A DNA stretch of 64,000 bases from Pyxidicoccus xibeiensis (GTDB taxonomy: Bacteria > Myxococcota > Myxococcia > Myxococcales > Myxococcaceae), in NCBI RefSeq assembly GCF_024198175.1, contig NZ_JAJVKV010000002.1:1116001-1180000 (forward strand), read 5' to 3'. A model generated the notes under the pieces. The model was not told the DNA's origin. It made no database searches and saw nothing but the letters and a program-made list of their open reading frames with translations. Below, piece after piece: positions 12,153 to 20,603 of this stretch; position 1 is the stretch's first letter; every line of letters starts with the position of its first letter. The position numbers were made by a program, and so were the translations under genes.

Positions 12153-13574
12153 ATGAGCAGCCTTCTTCGAAAGACGTTCTTCTGGATTCACCTGGTGGCC
12201 GGCCTCGTCGCCGGTCTCGTCATCGCGGTCATGTCCGTGACGGGCGTGGCGATTGCGTTCGAGCCGCAGCTGCTCGAGTGGGCCGAGCGTGACGCCCGAC
12301 AGGTGCAGGTGCCCGCGGACGCGGCGCGGCTCCCGGTGGACGAGCTGGTGGCCCGCGTGCGCGCGGCCCGTCCGGACGCGCAGCCCTCGGGCGTGACGGT
12401 GTATGCCGAGCCCGGCGCCGCGGTGCTGGTGAACCTGGGGCGCGAGGCCCTGGTGTACGTGAATCCGTACACGGGCGAGGTCAAGGAGGGCGGGGCGCAG
12501 GGGTGGCGCGACTTCTTCCACTTCATGGAGGACCTGCACCGGTGGCTCGCCGCGCACGGGGACAACCGCCCCATCGGCAAGGCGATCACAGGGGCGAGCA
12601 ACGCCGCGTTCCTCTTCCTGGCCCTGTCCGGCCTGTACCTGTGGTGGCCCCGCAAGTGGACGCTGCGCGCGATGCGGCCCTCCCTGTGGTTCCGGCGCGG
12701 GCTGAAGGGCAAGGCGCGCGACTGGAACTGGCACAACGTCATCGGCTTCTGGTCCTTGCCCGTGCTCGTCGTGCTGACGGCGTCGGGCATGGTCATCTCG
12801 TACAAGTGGGCCTCGGACTTGGTGTTCAAGGTCACCGGCAACACGCCGCCCGCGAACCAGGGCCCGCCGGGGCAGTCCTCGGTGAAGCTGCCCGCGCCGC
12901 CGCCGGGGGCCGAGCGGCTCAAGCTGGATGCGCTCTTCACCGAGGCCCGGAAGGGGACGCCTGAGTGGACCTCCGTCTCGCTGCGCCTCGGTGGTGCTCC
13001 GCGTCCCGGAGGGCCGCAGGGACAGCAGGGACCCGGGGCGCAGCCTCGTGGCGAGGGTGCTCCGCGTGCCGAGGGCGCTCCTCGTGGCGAGGGTGCTCCT
13101 CGTAGCGAGGGTGCTCCGCGTGCCGAGGGTGCTCCGCGTGCCGAGGGTGCTCCGCGTGCCGAGGGTGCTCCTCGTGTCGAGGGTGCTCCGCGTGCCGAGG
13201 GCGGAGGCCGCGGAGGCGGCGGTGGTCCGGAGGCGCTCACCTTCACCGTCCGCGCCCGCGACGCGTGGCCGCTCTTCTCGTCCACGCAGGTGTCCCTCAA
13301 TCCCTTCACCGCCGAGGTGGCGAAGCAGGAGGGCTACGCGGACTTCAACAGCGGCCGCAAGCTGCGCACGTGGCTGCGCTTCCTGCACACGGGAGAGGCG
13401 CTCGGGTGGATGGGGCAGCTCATCGCGGCCATCGCCTCGCTCGGCGGCGCCGTCCTCGTGTGGACCGGCTTCGCCCTGGCCTGGAGGCGCTTCTTCCCGC
13501 GCCGGCAGGCCCGCGCCGCCACCGAGCCCGTGGCGTCACCCGCGCCTTCAACCCCGGAAGAGACGGCGGCCTGA
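12153..13574 (+). CDS. PepSY-associated membrane protein (siderophore-iron reductase-like)
   Basis: A 473-residue inner-membrane protein of the PepSY_TM family. An N-terminal helix (about 8-35, FFWIHLVAGLVAGLVIAVMS) is followed by a periplasmic PepSY region, then HRWLAAHGDNRPIGKAITGA leading into a second helix (LFLALSGLYLWWPRKW). WHNVIGFWSLPVLVVLTASG makes a third helix and a C-terminal helix follows at about 425-450. Members near TonB receptors are thought to reduce or release siderophore-bound iron; the conserved membrane His residues could bind haem, but this is inference. A low-complexity GAPRxE hexapeptide tract occupies residues 301-348. A GGAG site precedes the ATG at 12153, 61 bases after tonB. 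A strong terminator follows. Confidence 0.85.
   Translation: MSSLLRKTFFWIHLVAGLVAGLVIAVMSVTGVAIAFEPQLLEWAERDARQVQVPADAARLPVDELVARVRAARPDAQPSGVTVYAEPGAAVLVNLGREALVYVNPYTGEVKEGGAQGWRDFFHFMEDLHRWLAAHGDNRPIGKAITGASNAAFLFLALSGLYLWWPRKWTLRAMRPSLWFRRGLKGKARDWNWHNVIGFWSLPVLVVLTASGMVISYKWASDLVFKVTGNTPPANQGPPGQSSVKLPAPPPGAERLKLDALFTEARKGTPEWTSVSLRLGGAPRPGGPQGQQGPGAQPRGEGAPRAEGAPRGEGAPRSEGAPRAEGAPRAEGAPRAEGAPRVEGAPRAEGGGRGGGGGPEALTFTVRARDAWPLFSSTQVSLNPFTAEVAKQEGYADFNSGRKLRTWLRFLHTGEALGWMGQLIAAIASLGGAVLVWTGFALAWRRFFPRRQARAATEPVASPAPSTPEETAA
13053..13196 (+). repeat. Eight tandem 18-bp repeats inside the PepSY gene
   Basis: Eight consecutive 18-base units of the type GAGGGTGCTCCGCGTGCC, with a few substitutions, encode EGAPR[AGSV] repeated. 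Four or five units are identical, indicating recent slippage or homogenisation. The tract lies in the periplasmic loop between membrane helices, keeps the reading frame and is likely to vary in copy number between strains. Confidence 0.9.
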
Positions 13575-13586
13575 GTCCCACCGCCT

Positions 13587-13615
13587 CGGCCCCGCACGTG
13601 TGTCGTGCGGGGCCG
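13587..13615 (+). terminator. Hairpin terminator after the PepSY gene
   Basis: CGGCCCCGCAC (13587-13597) and GTGCGGGGCCG (13605-13615) form a perfect 11-bp stem with a 7-base loop, 13 bases after the stop codon. It separates the tonB-PepSY transcript from the receptor gene, which appears to have its own promoter. Confidence 0.7.
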
Positions 13616-13635
13616 GAAATCCGCACTCCGGCTGT

Positions 13636-13676
13636 AGTTCGAAATTGACTTTGCATATCAAAATCGGTTTCAAGGC
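13636..13676 (+). promoter_or_regulatory. AT-rich promoter region of the siderophore receptor
   Basis: An AT-rich stretch between the PepSY terminator and the receptor start contains TTGACT (13645-13650), which resembles a -35 element, followed by CATATCAAAA. The segment beginning GAAATTGAC also matches the Fur consensus at about 11 of 19 positions, a weak hit. Promoter function is likely from its position; the exact elements are uncertain. Confidence 0.4.
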
Positions 13677-13719
13677 AGCGCGTTGAACCGGCCACCCCGG
13701 CCAGGAGCACGAGACCCCC

Positions 13720-16077
13720 ATGTCCCCCAAGACTTCCCGTACCCCAGGCATCCGCTCTGCAGTCGGTCACACCGGAGGCGTGCGCGCCGCACTGCGCCCC
13801 TGGGGCCAGGCCGCCGTCGGCCTCGCGTCCGCGCTGGCGGCCAGCGGCGCTGTGGCCCAGGAGCCCACGAGCCCCGCAGCGGACCCGGCGACTCAGCCCG
13901 CCGCGCAGGTGCAGGGCACCGAGAACCCCGGCACGCCCCAGGCGCAGAGCCCCGGCGCTCCCGCCGCTACCTCCCAGGCCCCGGGCACGGAGGAAGCCGG
14001 GCAGGGTGCGCAGGACACCTTCGTCCTCCCCACCGTGCAGGTGGAGGCCGAGGCGGAGAAGGGCTACCAGGCCAAGGAGAGCAGCCTCACGCGGCTGCCG
14101 AAGCCGCTGGTGGACACGCCGCAGTCCGTCACCGTGGTGCCTGAGGAGGTGCTGGAGGAGCAGCAGGTGACGACGGTCCGCGAGGCGCTGCGCAACGTCT
14201 CCGGCATCACCATCAGCGCGGGCGAGGCCGGCCGCCAGGGTGACACGTTCATCCTCCGCGGCTTCTCCGCGCAGAACGACATCTCCCGTGACGGCGCGAG
14301 AGACCTGGGCTGGTACTCGCGCGACACCTTCAACCTGGAGGGCGTGGAGGCCTACTTCGGGCCGTCCGCCGTCCTCTTCGGCCGCGGCTCCACCGGCGGC
14401 GCCGTCAACCTGGTCACCAAGAAGCCGAAGAAGACCTCCTTCCAGGACGTCTCCATCAGCGGTGGCACCGCCCCGTCCGGCCGCCTCGAGGCCGACCTCA
14501 ACCAGGCCGTCTCCGACGCGCTCCAGGTCCGGCTCAACGTCATGGGCGAGCTCGGCGGCGCCGCGGCCCGCGACGTGGTGGAGGACAACCGCCTGGGCTT
14601 CGCGCCCTCGCTGCGCTTGCAGACGGGCGAGAACACGACGTTCGAGTTCGACTACCTCTTCCAGCGCGAGGACGGCGTGCCGGACTACGGCGAGCCGTAC
14701 TTCAACCGCTTCCCCGTCTCCACCAGCCTCGACGTGCCGCGCGAGTCGTTCTACGGCGTGGCGGACTCGGACCAGACGCGGGTGGACGCGCACGTCGCCA
14801 GCGGCCGGCTGCTCCAGCGCTTCGGAGAGGCCGTGCTCTTCACCAACACCCTGCGCTACGGGCGGGTGGACCGGTTCCTCCGGCCCACGTCGCCTCGCGG
14901 GCTCGCGCCGACGACGGGCATCCCGGAGACCATCGGCCGGCAGCGCTTCGAAATCGAGACGGACGGCACGTACCTGTCCAACCTCGCGGACGTGCGCGGG
15001 ACGTTCGACACGGGCTTCCTGAAGCACACCACCAACGCTGGCGTGGAGCTGTCGTGGGAGAAGCGCGCCCAGGGCCGCATGAACCTGAGCGCGGTGGGCC
15101 TGCCCACCGGCCCCAACATCCCCGCGGACCTGTTCAACCCGGACCCGCGGCCCGACCTGTCCGCCGTGACGCCCACGTTCCAGAGCGCCAACACCAGCCT
15201 CCAGCGGACCCTGGGCCTCTACGCGGCGGACCAGATTGCCATCGGCAAGTACGTGGAGGTGCTTGGCTCCATCCGCTGGGACGTCTTCAACACGGACTAC
15301 ACCGCCGTGGCCGCCGCCGGCACGAAGACGCGGCTGGAGAGCAGCGACAAGCTGTTCAACTGGCGCGCGGGCGTCGTCGTCCACCCCATGGAGAACACGA
15401 GCGTGTACGGCATGTACGGCACGTCCGCCAACCCCTCCGCCGAGCTGGCCACGCTCTCCGCCGACACGGTGAGCCTGGATCCGGAGAAGAACGCCATCGT
15501 GGAGGTGGGCGCGAAGGGTGAGTTCATCGAGGGCCGGCTGGGCCTCACCGCGGCCGTGTTCCGCATCACCAAGACGGACGCGCGCGTGCCCAACACGGAC
15601 CCGGAGGGGCCGCCGCAGATCCTCGCCGGTGAGCAGCGCGTGCAGGGCTACAACGTGGGCGTGGCGGGCACCGTCACCCGGGATTGGAAGATGCTCGCGA
15701 ACTACACCCTGATGGACTCCGCCATCACCGAGCACACCAACCCGTACCTCGTCGGCCAGCGGCTGCCGAACACCCCGCGCCACAGCCTCTCGCTCTGGAC
15801 GACGTACCAGGTGCTGGAGAACCTGTCGGTGGGCGGCGGCGCCGTCTACCAGGACGTGACGAGCGTCAGCAACCCGACCTCCGCGGCCACGGCCACCAAC
15901 AACGTGCCCAACTTCTGGCGCTTCGACGCGTTCGCGAGCTACGAGTGGGGCAAGGCCAACCTCCAGCTCAACGTGTACAACCTCACCGACGCCCTCTATT
16001 ACGACCAGTTCTACGCCGGGCATGCCGTGCCGGCCGAGGGTGTCTCCGCGCTGCTGACCGCGCGCTACCGCTTCTAG
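13720..16077 (+). CDS. TonB-dependent siderophore receptor
   Basis: A 785-residue outer-membrane receptor. A long signal peptide ends at AVA|QE (after about residue 46), followed by an Ala/Pro/Gln-rich linker. The plug domain runs from about 110 to 240 with [40 protein letters not shown] and [17 protein letters not shown], the signature of siderophore-type receptors (Fiu, FhuA, FpvA group). A 22-strand barrel is expected to fill the remainder, and the protein ends in the typical C-terminal aromatic (ARYRF). The exact siderophore cannot be told; the PiuC-type hydroxylase downstream is usually paired with Fiu/PiuA-like catechol receptors. The ATG at 13720 follows the GC-rich leader after an independent promoter. 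Confidence 0.93.
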   Translation: MSPKTSRTPGIRSAVGHTGGVRAALRPWGQAAVGLASALAASGAVAQEPTSPAADPATQPAAQVQGTENPGTPQAQSPGAPAATSQAPGTEEAGQGAQDTFVLPTVQVEAEAEKGYQAKESSLTRLPKPLVDTPQSVTVVPEEVLEEQQVTTVREALRNVSGITISAGEAGRQGDTFILRGFSAQNDISRDGARDLGWYSRDTFNLEGVEAYFGPSAVLFGRGSTGGAVNLVTKKPKKTSFQDVSISGGTAPSGRLEADLNQAVSDALQVRLNVMGELGGAAARDVVEDNRLGFAPSLRLQTGENTTFEFDYLFQREDGVPDYGEPYFNRFPVSTSLDVPRESFYGVADSDQTRVDAHVASGRLLQRFGEAVLFTNTLRYGRVDRFLRPTSPRGLAPTTGIPETIGRQRFEIETDGTYLSNLADVRGTFDTGFLKHTTNAGVELSWEKRAQGRMNLSAVGLPTGPNIPADLFNPDPRPDLSAVTPTFQSANTSLQRTLGLYAADQIAIGKYVEVLGSIRWDVFNTDYTAVAAAGTKTRLESSDKLFNWRAGVVVHPMENTSVYGMYGTSANPSAELATLSADTVSLDPEKNAIVEVGAKGEFIEGRLGLTAAVFRITKTDARVPNTDPEGPPQILAGEQRVQGYNVGVAGTVTRDWKMLANYTLMDSAITEHTNPYLVGQRLPNTPRHSLSLWTTYQVLENLSVGGGAVYQDVTSVSNPTSAATATNNVPNFWRFDAFASYEWGKANLQLNVYNLTDALYYDQFYAGHAVPAEGVSALLTARYRF

Positions 16078-16120
16078 GCGCGGGCCGCCAGCGGGGCCAC
16101 CGTCCTCCAGGAGTCGCTCC

Positions 16121-16801
16121 ATGATGCTGCACATCCCCAGCGTGCTGACCGCCGAGCAGGTGGCCCACTGCCGCACGGTCATGGAGCGGGCCTCCTGGAC
16201 GGACGGGCGTGTCACCTCCGGCTACCAGTCCGCGCAGGTGAAGAAGAACCTCCAGCTCCCCGACGACGGGCCGGCCGCGCGCGAGCTGGGCGACCTGGTG
16301 TTGTCGGGGCTGGAGCGCAGCGCGATGTTCATCTCCGCGGCGCTGCCGCAGCGGGTGTTCCCTCCGCTGTTCAACCGCTACGAGCCGGGGATGACGTTCG
16401 GCTCGCACGTGGACAGCGCCATCCGCCCGGTGACGGGGACGCCGCTGCGCGTGCGCACGGACGTGTCGGCGACGCTCTTCCTCTCCGAGCCGGACAGCTA
16501 CGACGGCGGCGAGCTGGTGGTGGAGGACACCTACGGCAGCCACTCGGTGAAGCTGCCGGCCGGGGACCTCATCATCTACCCGGCGTCCAGCCTGCACCAC
16601 GTGACGCCGGTGACGCGCGGCGTCCGGCTCGCGTCGTTCTTCTGGGTGCAGAGCATGGTGCGGGACGTGTCGCGCCGCGCGATGCTCTTCGACATGGACA
16701 CGGCGATTACCCAGCTCAACCAGGAGGTGCCCAAGAGCCCCGCCCTGGTGATGCTGACGGGCGTGTACCACAACCTCCTGAGGCAGTGGGCGGAGCCCTG
16801 A
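16121..16801 (+). CDS. PKHD-type Fe(II)/2-oxoglutarate hydroxylase (PiuC/YbiX family)
   Basis: A 226-residue cytoplasmic dioxygenase. The double-stranded beta-helix core carries the iron ligands His and Asp in SHVDSAIRP (about 90-96), the distal His near HHVTPVTRG (about 159-167) and the following Arg expected to bind 2-oxoglutarate. The N-terminal sequence [14 protein letters not shown] and the motif [15 protein letters not shown] are typical of PiuC/YbiX. The natural substrate of the family is unresolved; genes are commonly next to TonB siderophore receptors and iron-regulated, as here, 43 bases after the receptor stop. CAGGAG precedes the start; two consecutive ATGs (16121 and 16124) are possible. 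Confidence 0.9.
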   Translation: MMLHIPSVLTAEQVAHCRTVMERASWTDGRVTSGYQSAQVKKNLQLPDDGPAARELGDLVLSGLERSAMFISAALPQRVFPPLFNRYEPGMTFGSHVDSAIRPVTGTPLRVRTDVSATLFLSEPDSYDGGELVVEDTYGSHSVKLPAGDLIIYPASSLHHVTPVTRGVRLASFFWVQSMVRDVSRRAMLFDMDTAITQLNQEVPKSPALVMLTGVYHNLLRQWAEP

Positions 16802-16818
16802 AGCCCGGCCGAAGGCGT

Positions 16819-16842
16819 GGGCGGGGCTCGGAAGCCCGCCCC
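16819..16842. terminator. Shared hairpin between convergent genes
   Basis: GGGCGGGGCT and AGCCCGCCCC around a CGGA tetraloop form a stem with one bulged base between the convergent stops at 16801 (hydroxylase) and 16852 (helicase). It could serve both strands. Confidence 0.55.
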
Positions 16843-16851
16843 GCCTGAAGG

Positions 16852-18609
16852 TCAGCCCTGGTCCTTGCGGACGAGGACCTTCTTGCCGCGCACCGTGGCG
16901 TTCTTCAGCGCGGCGATGATGCGGTTGGCGTCCGGCTCCGGCACCTCCACCAGCGTGAAGCTGTCGCCAATCTGGATGGCGCCAATCTTCGACGAGTCGA
17001 GCCCCGCCTCGCCGGCGATGGCGCCCACCACGTCCGCCGGGCGCATGCCCGCGCGCCGGCCCGCGCCAATCCACAGGCGGGTGATGTCCCAGGCCGGTGG
17101 GCCTCCCCGGCTCTTGGTGCCCCGCTCCGGGCGTCCCGGCCTGCCGCCGGGCGCACCGGGCGCTCCAGGCCTGCCGCCGGCCATTCCGGGCCGCGGGGGC
17201 CGGTCCACCGGCGGGGCCACGGTGGGGATCTCCTCCTCCTTGCCCTCGCGGCCCTCGTCCTGGGCCTCCTGGAGGAGCTTCACCGCGGCGGCGGCGATGT
17301 CCATGGCGTCGAACTCGGAGGCCAGGGCCTCCACCGCGCCGCGGAAGGAGTCCAGCTCACCGGCCACCAGCGCCTCGCGCAGGGCGGAGCGCAGCATCTC
17401 CTGCTGCTTCTCGCGCAGGTCCGCCACGGTGGGCACCGTGGCCACCTCGATGCGCTGGCCGGTGACGCGCTCGATGTTGCGCAGCAGCCGGTGCTCGCGG
17501 GGCTCCACGAGGGTGATGGCCACGCCCTCGCGGCCGGCGCGGCCCGTGCGGCCGATGCGGTGCACGTACGCCTCGGGGGCGTTGGGCACGTCGAAGTTCA
17601 CCACGTGGGACAGCCGGGGGATGTCCAGACCGCGCGCCGCCACGTCCGTGGCCACGAGCAGGTCGGTGCCCTGGGACTTGAGCTGCTTGATGACGCGGTC
17701 TCTCTGCTCCTGCGTCATGCCGCCGTGCAGGGCGTGGGCGCGCCAGCCGCGGCCGTTGAGGGAGACGGTGAGGTCATCCACCTCCGTGCGGGTGCGGCAG
17801 AAGATGATGGCGGCGGTGGGGGACTCCACGTCGAGCAGGCGGCCCAGGGTGGCAATCTTGAAGGCGCGCGGGACGACGTAGGCCGTCTGCCGGACGCGGG
17901 GCATCTCGCCCTGCTCCACCTTCTCGCGGGCAATCTTCACGCGCACTGGCTCGCGCAGGTGGCGCTCGGCGATGCTGGCGATGCGCGGGGGGAGGGTGGC
18001 GGAGAAGAGGGCGGTCTGCCGCGTCTCGGGCGTGCCGGAGAGGATGGCCTCCAGGTCCTCGGCGAAGCCCATGTCGAGCATCTCGTCGGCCTCGTCCAGG
18101 ACGACGGTGCGCACGTCGTCGAGCTGGAGCGTGCCCCGGCGCAGGTGGTCCAGCGCGCGGCCGGGGGTGGCGACGACGACGTCCACGCCGCGCTTGAGGA
18201 CGCGCAGCTGCTGGCCGATGACCTGCCCGCCGTAGAGGGGCAGCACGGTGACGCCGAGCTTCTGCCCGTAGCGGTGGATGGCCTCGGAGACCTGCATGGC
18301 CAGCTCGCGCGTGGGGACGAGCACCAGCGCGGCGGTGGTGTTCGGGCGGCAGGTGCCCGGCTCGATGCGGTTGAGGAGGGGGAGGGCGAACGCGGCCGTC
18401 TTGCCGGTGCCGGTGGCGGCGATGCCGAGCAGGTCCTTGCCCGCGAGCAGCGGCGGGAGGGCGGCGGCCTGGATGGGCGTGGGCTCCTCATATCCGAGGG
18501 CGCTGAGCGCCTCGATGAGGGCGGGCTTGAGGCCCAGGGAGTCGAAAGTGGCGTGAGGGGGGGCGACGGGAGGAGGCGGAGAGGCTTTCACGGTCCGGGC
18601 TTGTACCAC
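16852..18609 (-). CDS. DEAD-box ATP-dependent RNA helicase (DeaD/CsdA/DbpA-like)
   Basis: About 585 residues. The N-terminal Q motif (TFDSLGL to PTPIQ, about 21-47), Walker A ATGTGKT, DEAD box in VVLDEADEMLDMGF, SAT and the C-terminal HRIGRTGRAGR motif are all present. After a Gly/Pro/Arg-rich linker the last 75 residues match a DbpA-type RNA-binding domain (RLWIGAGRRAGMRPADVVGAI, then SFTLVEVPEPDANRIIAAL). It probably remodels rRNA or mRNA during ribosome assembly or cold stress. The start is unclear: the GTG at 18609 has GGAGAG at good spacing; a GTG four to five codons inside is an alternative. Further upstream extension overlaps the pseudopilin remnant and is rejected. Confidence 0.9.
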   Translation of the reverse strand: MVQARTVKASPPPPVAPPHATFDSLGLKPALIEALSALGYEEPTPIQAAALPPLLAGKDLLGIAATGTGKTAAFALPLLNRIEPGTCRPNTTAALVLVPTRELAMQVSEAIHRYGQKLGVTVLPLYGGQVIGQQLRVLKRGVDVVVATPGRALDHLRRGTLQLDDVRTVVLDEADEMLDMGFAEDLEAILSGTPETRQTALFSATLPPRIASIAERHLREPVRVKIAREKVEQGEMPRVRQTAYVVPRAFKIATLGRLLDVESPTAAIIFCRTRTEVDDLTVSLNGRGWRAHALHGGMTQEQRDRVIKQLKSQGTDLLVATDVAARGLDIPRLSHVVNFDVPNAPEAYVHRIGRTGRAGREGVAITLVEPREHRLLRNIERVTGQRIEVATVPTVADLREKQQEMLRSALREALVAGELDSFRGAVEALASEFDAMDIAAAAVKLLQEAQDEGREGKEEEIPTVAPPVDRPPRPGMAGGRPGAPGAPGGRPGRPERGTKSRGGPPAWDITRLWIGAGRRAGMRPADVVGAIAGEAGLDSSKIGAIQIGDSFTLVEVPEPDANRIIAALKNATVRGKKVLVRKDQG

Positions 18610-18661
18610 CAGCACTCTCCGGATGGCCGCGAAGAATGCAGGTTCTGTCCCACACCTGAAA

Positions 18662-18940
18662 TCACGGGGCCGTGGCAGGTGAAGGCACGCCGCCCTGGAG
18701 CGGCTCGCCGACGGCCGGAGGGGACGTCCGGACGACGATGTCCGCGTCGATGCCGTCCCCGCCGGGCGCTCCATCCTCGCCGTAGGACCGCAGGACGGGC
18801 AGGCCGCCTTCGAGGCGGTAGATGTAGTCATGCTCCCAGGGGTCCTGGGGGGCGACCTCGAGGAACCCGGCATCCACCAGGGCGCCAAGGCCCTGGGCGG
18901 CGTCCGGATAGTGACCGCGTTTCCAGCGGGGCGGCTGCAG
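18662..18940 (-). pseudogene. Truncated GspG-type pseudopilin remnant
   Basis: The last 90 or so codons of a type II secretion GspG-like protein, with only the C-terminal domain left. RWKRGHYPDAAQGLGALVD corresponds to the family's RYPTTEQGLxALV segment, followed by VAPQDPWEHDYIYR (family DPWGNPYxYR) and GEDGAPGGDGIDADI (family GADGxPGGxGxxADI). Reading upstream, an in-frame TAG (complement 18941-18943) interrupts the frame at once, and the prepilin leader and N-terminal membrane helix are absent. Only a GTG at 18877 could start a 71-residue product, which would be unassembled. The break lies about 18 bases from the stop of the kinase gene, so it probably marks one end of the inserted cassette. 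Confidence 0.72.
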
Positions 18941-18960
18941 CTACCGTGCCTGCCGCCGTG

Positions 18961-19530
18961 CTACTGGCTGCGCGGTGCGGGTGCTCGGCACAGGGTTTCT
19001 TCCACGCGGGAGCGCAGGGCTTCGAGCGACCCGTCATTCAGGATGACGGCATCGAATTGGGCTCGCTCCGCTCCCGCCGCTTCTCGTTCGGTGGCATGGC
19101 TCGCCAGCGCCCCTGGGGCGCCTGCACCCGGGCGCTCCACGAGCCACAGCTCTGCTCCCAGGGCCCGCGCCAGCTTCCACTCACGGCTGGTGCGCAGATC
19201 CGTGCAGACCACCCTGCCTTCGGCCTTCAGGAGCGACTCCACACGCAGGCGGAAGGGGCGGAGCCATACCTCGGCATCGAGCTCGACGCAGGTCTGCCCG
19301 AATCGCTGGTACAGCTCCCGAGGCGACTTGCCCAATCGGGGGTCGACGCTGTTGCGCCCATCGCCCCACAGTTGGTCCGGGCTGAGCTGGAAGAGCGTCA
19401 TCAAGATGGCCTTCATGGGATCGGCAATGGCGACCCGTTCGAAGCCATGGTGACGTGTCAGGAGGCTGCCCACTGTGTCCTTGCCGGCGCCAGACACGCC
19501 CGCCAGGCAGATGAAGTTCCGAGGGTTCAT
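18961..19530 (-). CDS. Deoxynucleoside monophosphate kinase-like P-loop enzyme, viperin partner
   Basis: A 189-residue protein with a P-loop GVSGAGKDT at residues 11-19, followed by a nucleotide-binding segment (ADPMKAILMTLFQLSP, LWGDGRNS), the family signature GKSPRELYQRFGQ, a VVCTDLRTSREW strand/lid and a C-terminal ILNDGSLEALRSRV. This pattern matches the phage T4 gp1-like dNMP kinase superfamily rather than cellular Tmk or Cmk. Its ATG overlaps the viperin stop (ATGA), so the two are translationally coupled. In animals viperin sits next to CMPK2, and nucleotide kinases have been reported beside some bacterial viperins; by analogy this enzyme may supply nucleotide substrate or phosphorylate the product. 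The actual base specificity is unknown. Confidence 0.82.
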   Translation of the reverse strand: MNPRNFICLAGVSGAGKDTVGSLLTRHHGFERVAIADPMKAILMTLFQLSPDQLWGDGRNSVDPRLGKSPRELYQRFGQTCVELDAEVWLRPFRLRVESLLKAEGRVVCTDLRTSREWKLARALGAELWLVERPGAGAPGALASHATEREAAGAERAQFDAVILNDGSLEALRSRVEETLCRAPAPRSQ

Positions 19531-20516
19531 CGCCCACCTCCAAAGTCATACCGGCCGCCGCGCTGGTCGAAGCGTGCCATTTCGAAGTGGACCTGGGACC
19601 AGGCTCGCTCGATGCCCGCTTCCAGGATGGGCCCGCTATAGCGGTGTCCACCCCCAGCGTTGTCGAAGAAGCGCCCAGCGGGATCCACCATGGCGTAGCT
19701 ACCGCGCATGTCCTCGTTGTCTTCGGGAATCAGGGCAATGCCGTGTGCGGCCAGCCCCTGGTGTCGTGCGACGAAGCCACGGAAGTCCTCGTCGGAGCAC
19801 AGGAGCGAGTCGACCTTGCCGCTGTTCTGTCCCTCTACGGGCAGGACCCGGAGCATCTTCCACCGCTCCGGACGGAGTGCACGCAGGAAGGCGCCCTGGT
19901 CTTCGCCTGCGTTGAGCGAGGTGACGACGGTGTTTACCTTGAAGCGCATGCCAGCCTGCCGGATGCGGTCCGCAGTGGCGATGTAGACCTCCGGATCGAT
20001 GGCCCGGCCCTGCACCGCGCGGCCCATCGCCACGTGAGTCGCGGGGAAGGGACTGTCGATGCTGAGCGTGACCCAGTCGAGGGCGCCCTTGAGCCGCGCG
20101 ATGCGTTCGGGAGTGAGTTGACTGCCATTGGTCACCACCATGGTCGTCGCTCCGCGCTCCTTCGCGATTTGGACCAACTCGGGCAGCCAGGGACACAGGA
20201 GCGGCTCGCCTCCCGCGAAAGTGATCTTCTGGAAGTGGGAGCAAAGCATTTCCACAATCCGCAGCGCCGCCTCCTTTGGAAGATGTCCGCGAGGCAGGAC
20301 CTGGGCGCGGACATCCTGGAAGGTTGCGAAGCAGAAGCGGCAACGCATGTTGCACGGCTCCCACAGGTGGAAGTTGACCGAGGGCGGCAACTCGTGCTGC
20401 TGGGAGGTGCGGTTTGACCCGGAAGGAATGCTCCCACCCGATGCGTTGGGCGTGCGCGATGCCAGGCGGCGCTCAAATGGGGAGAGGGTGGGGTCATCGA
20501 CTGTGGGCTGATGCAT
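19527..20516 (-). CDS. Prokaryotic viperin (pVip), antiviral radical-SAM enzyme
   Basis: A 329-residue radical-SAM protein that matches viperin along its length. NFHLWEPCNMRCRFC holds the cluster cysteines CxxxCxxC at 55, 59 and 62. KITFAGGEP (SAM-binding GGEP at 102-105), SIDS (152-155), VNTVVTSLNAGED (194-205), RVLPVEGQN (223-231), MRGSYAMVDPAGRFFDN (270-286) and a C-terminal RGGRYDF are all diagnostic. Viperins convert CTP, GTP or UTP to 3'-deoxy-3',4'-didehydro nucleotides that terminate viral RNA chains; which base is used here cannot be read. The first 45 residues are a polar, likely disordered extension longer than in most family members. The ATG at 20516 has CGGAGG immediately upstream. 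The gene sits between a membrane sigma factor and a nucleotide kinase. Confidence 0.93.
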   Translation of the reverse strand: MHQPTVDDPTLSPFERRLASRTPNASGGSIPSGSNRTSQQHELPPSVNFHLWEPCNMRCRFCFATFQDVRAQVLPRGHLPKEAALRIVEMLCSHFQKITFAGGEPLLCPWLPELVQIAKERGATTMVVTNGSQLTPERIARLKGALDWVTLSIDSPFPATHVAMGRAVQGRAIDPEVYIATADRIRQAGMRFKVNTVVTSLNAGEDQGAFLRALRPERWKMLRVLPVEGQNSGKVDSLLCSDEDFRGFVARHQGLAAHGIALIPEDNEDMRGSYAMVDPAGRFFDNAGGGHRYSGPILEAGIERAWSQVHFEMARFDQRGGRYDFGGGR

Positions 20517-20573
20517 GGAGCCTCCGTTCGGGCCCGCTTTCGCAGGCGGTTCGACGCTCCACACCCACCAGCC

Positions 20574-20603
20574 ATTTAATTGTGACCGCGTGACGTAAGT
20601 CAG
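20574..20603 (-). promoter_or_regulatory. Possible viperin promoter
   Basis: On the minus strand, CTGACT (complement 20598-20603) and TTAAAT (complement 20574-20579) are 18 bases apart, each matching the sigma-70 consensus at four of six positions. The -35 lies within the last codons of the sigma-fusion gene and the expected transcript would start about 50 bases before the viperin ATG. The block ATTTAATTGTGAC is conspicuously AT-rich. The evidence is weak; an ECF-type promoter recognised by the neighbouring sigma could also lie here. Confidence 0.3.

Noticed and set aside
13053..13196. Tandem repeat as a possible CRISPR array
   Set aside because: The 18-bp units are directly adjacent with no spacers and are translated in frame.
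17491..19641. Plus-strand frame of 716 codons across helicase, pseudopilin remnant and kinase
   Set aside because: Crosses three minus-strand genes with clear families; composition of a shadow.
20591..20602. TGACGTAAGTCA near-palindrome as a regulator site
   Set aside because: Only the 4-base ends are symmetric and it lies inside the sigma-gene end; too short to claim.
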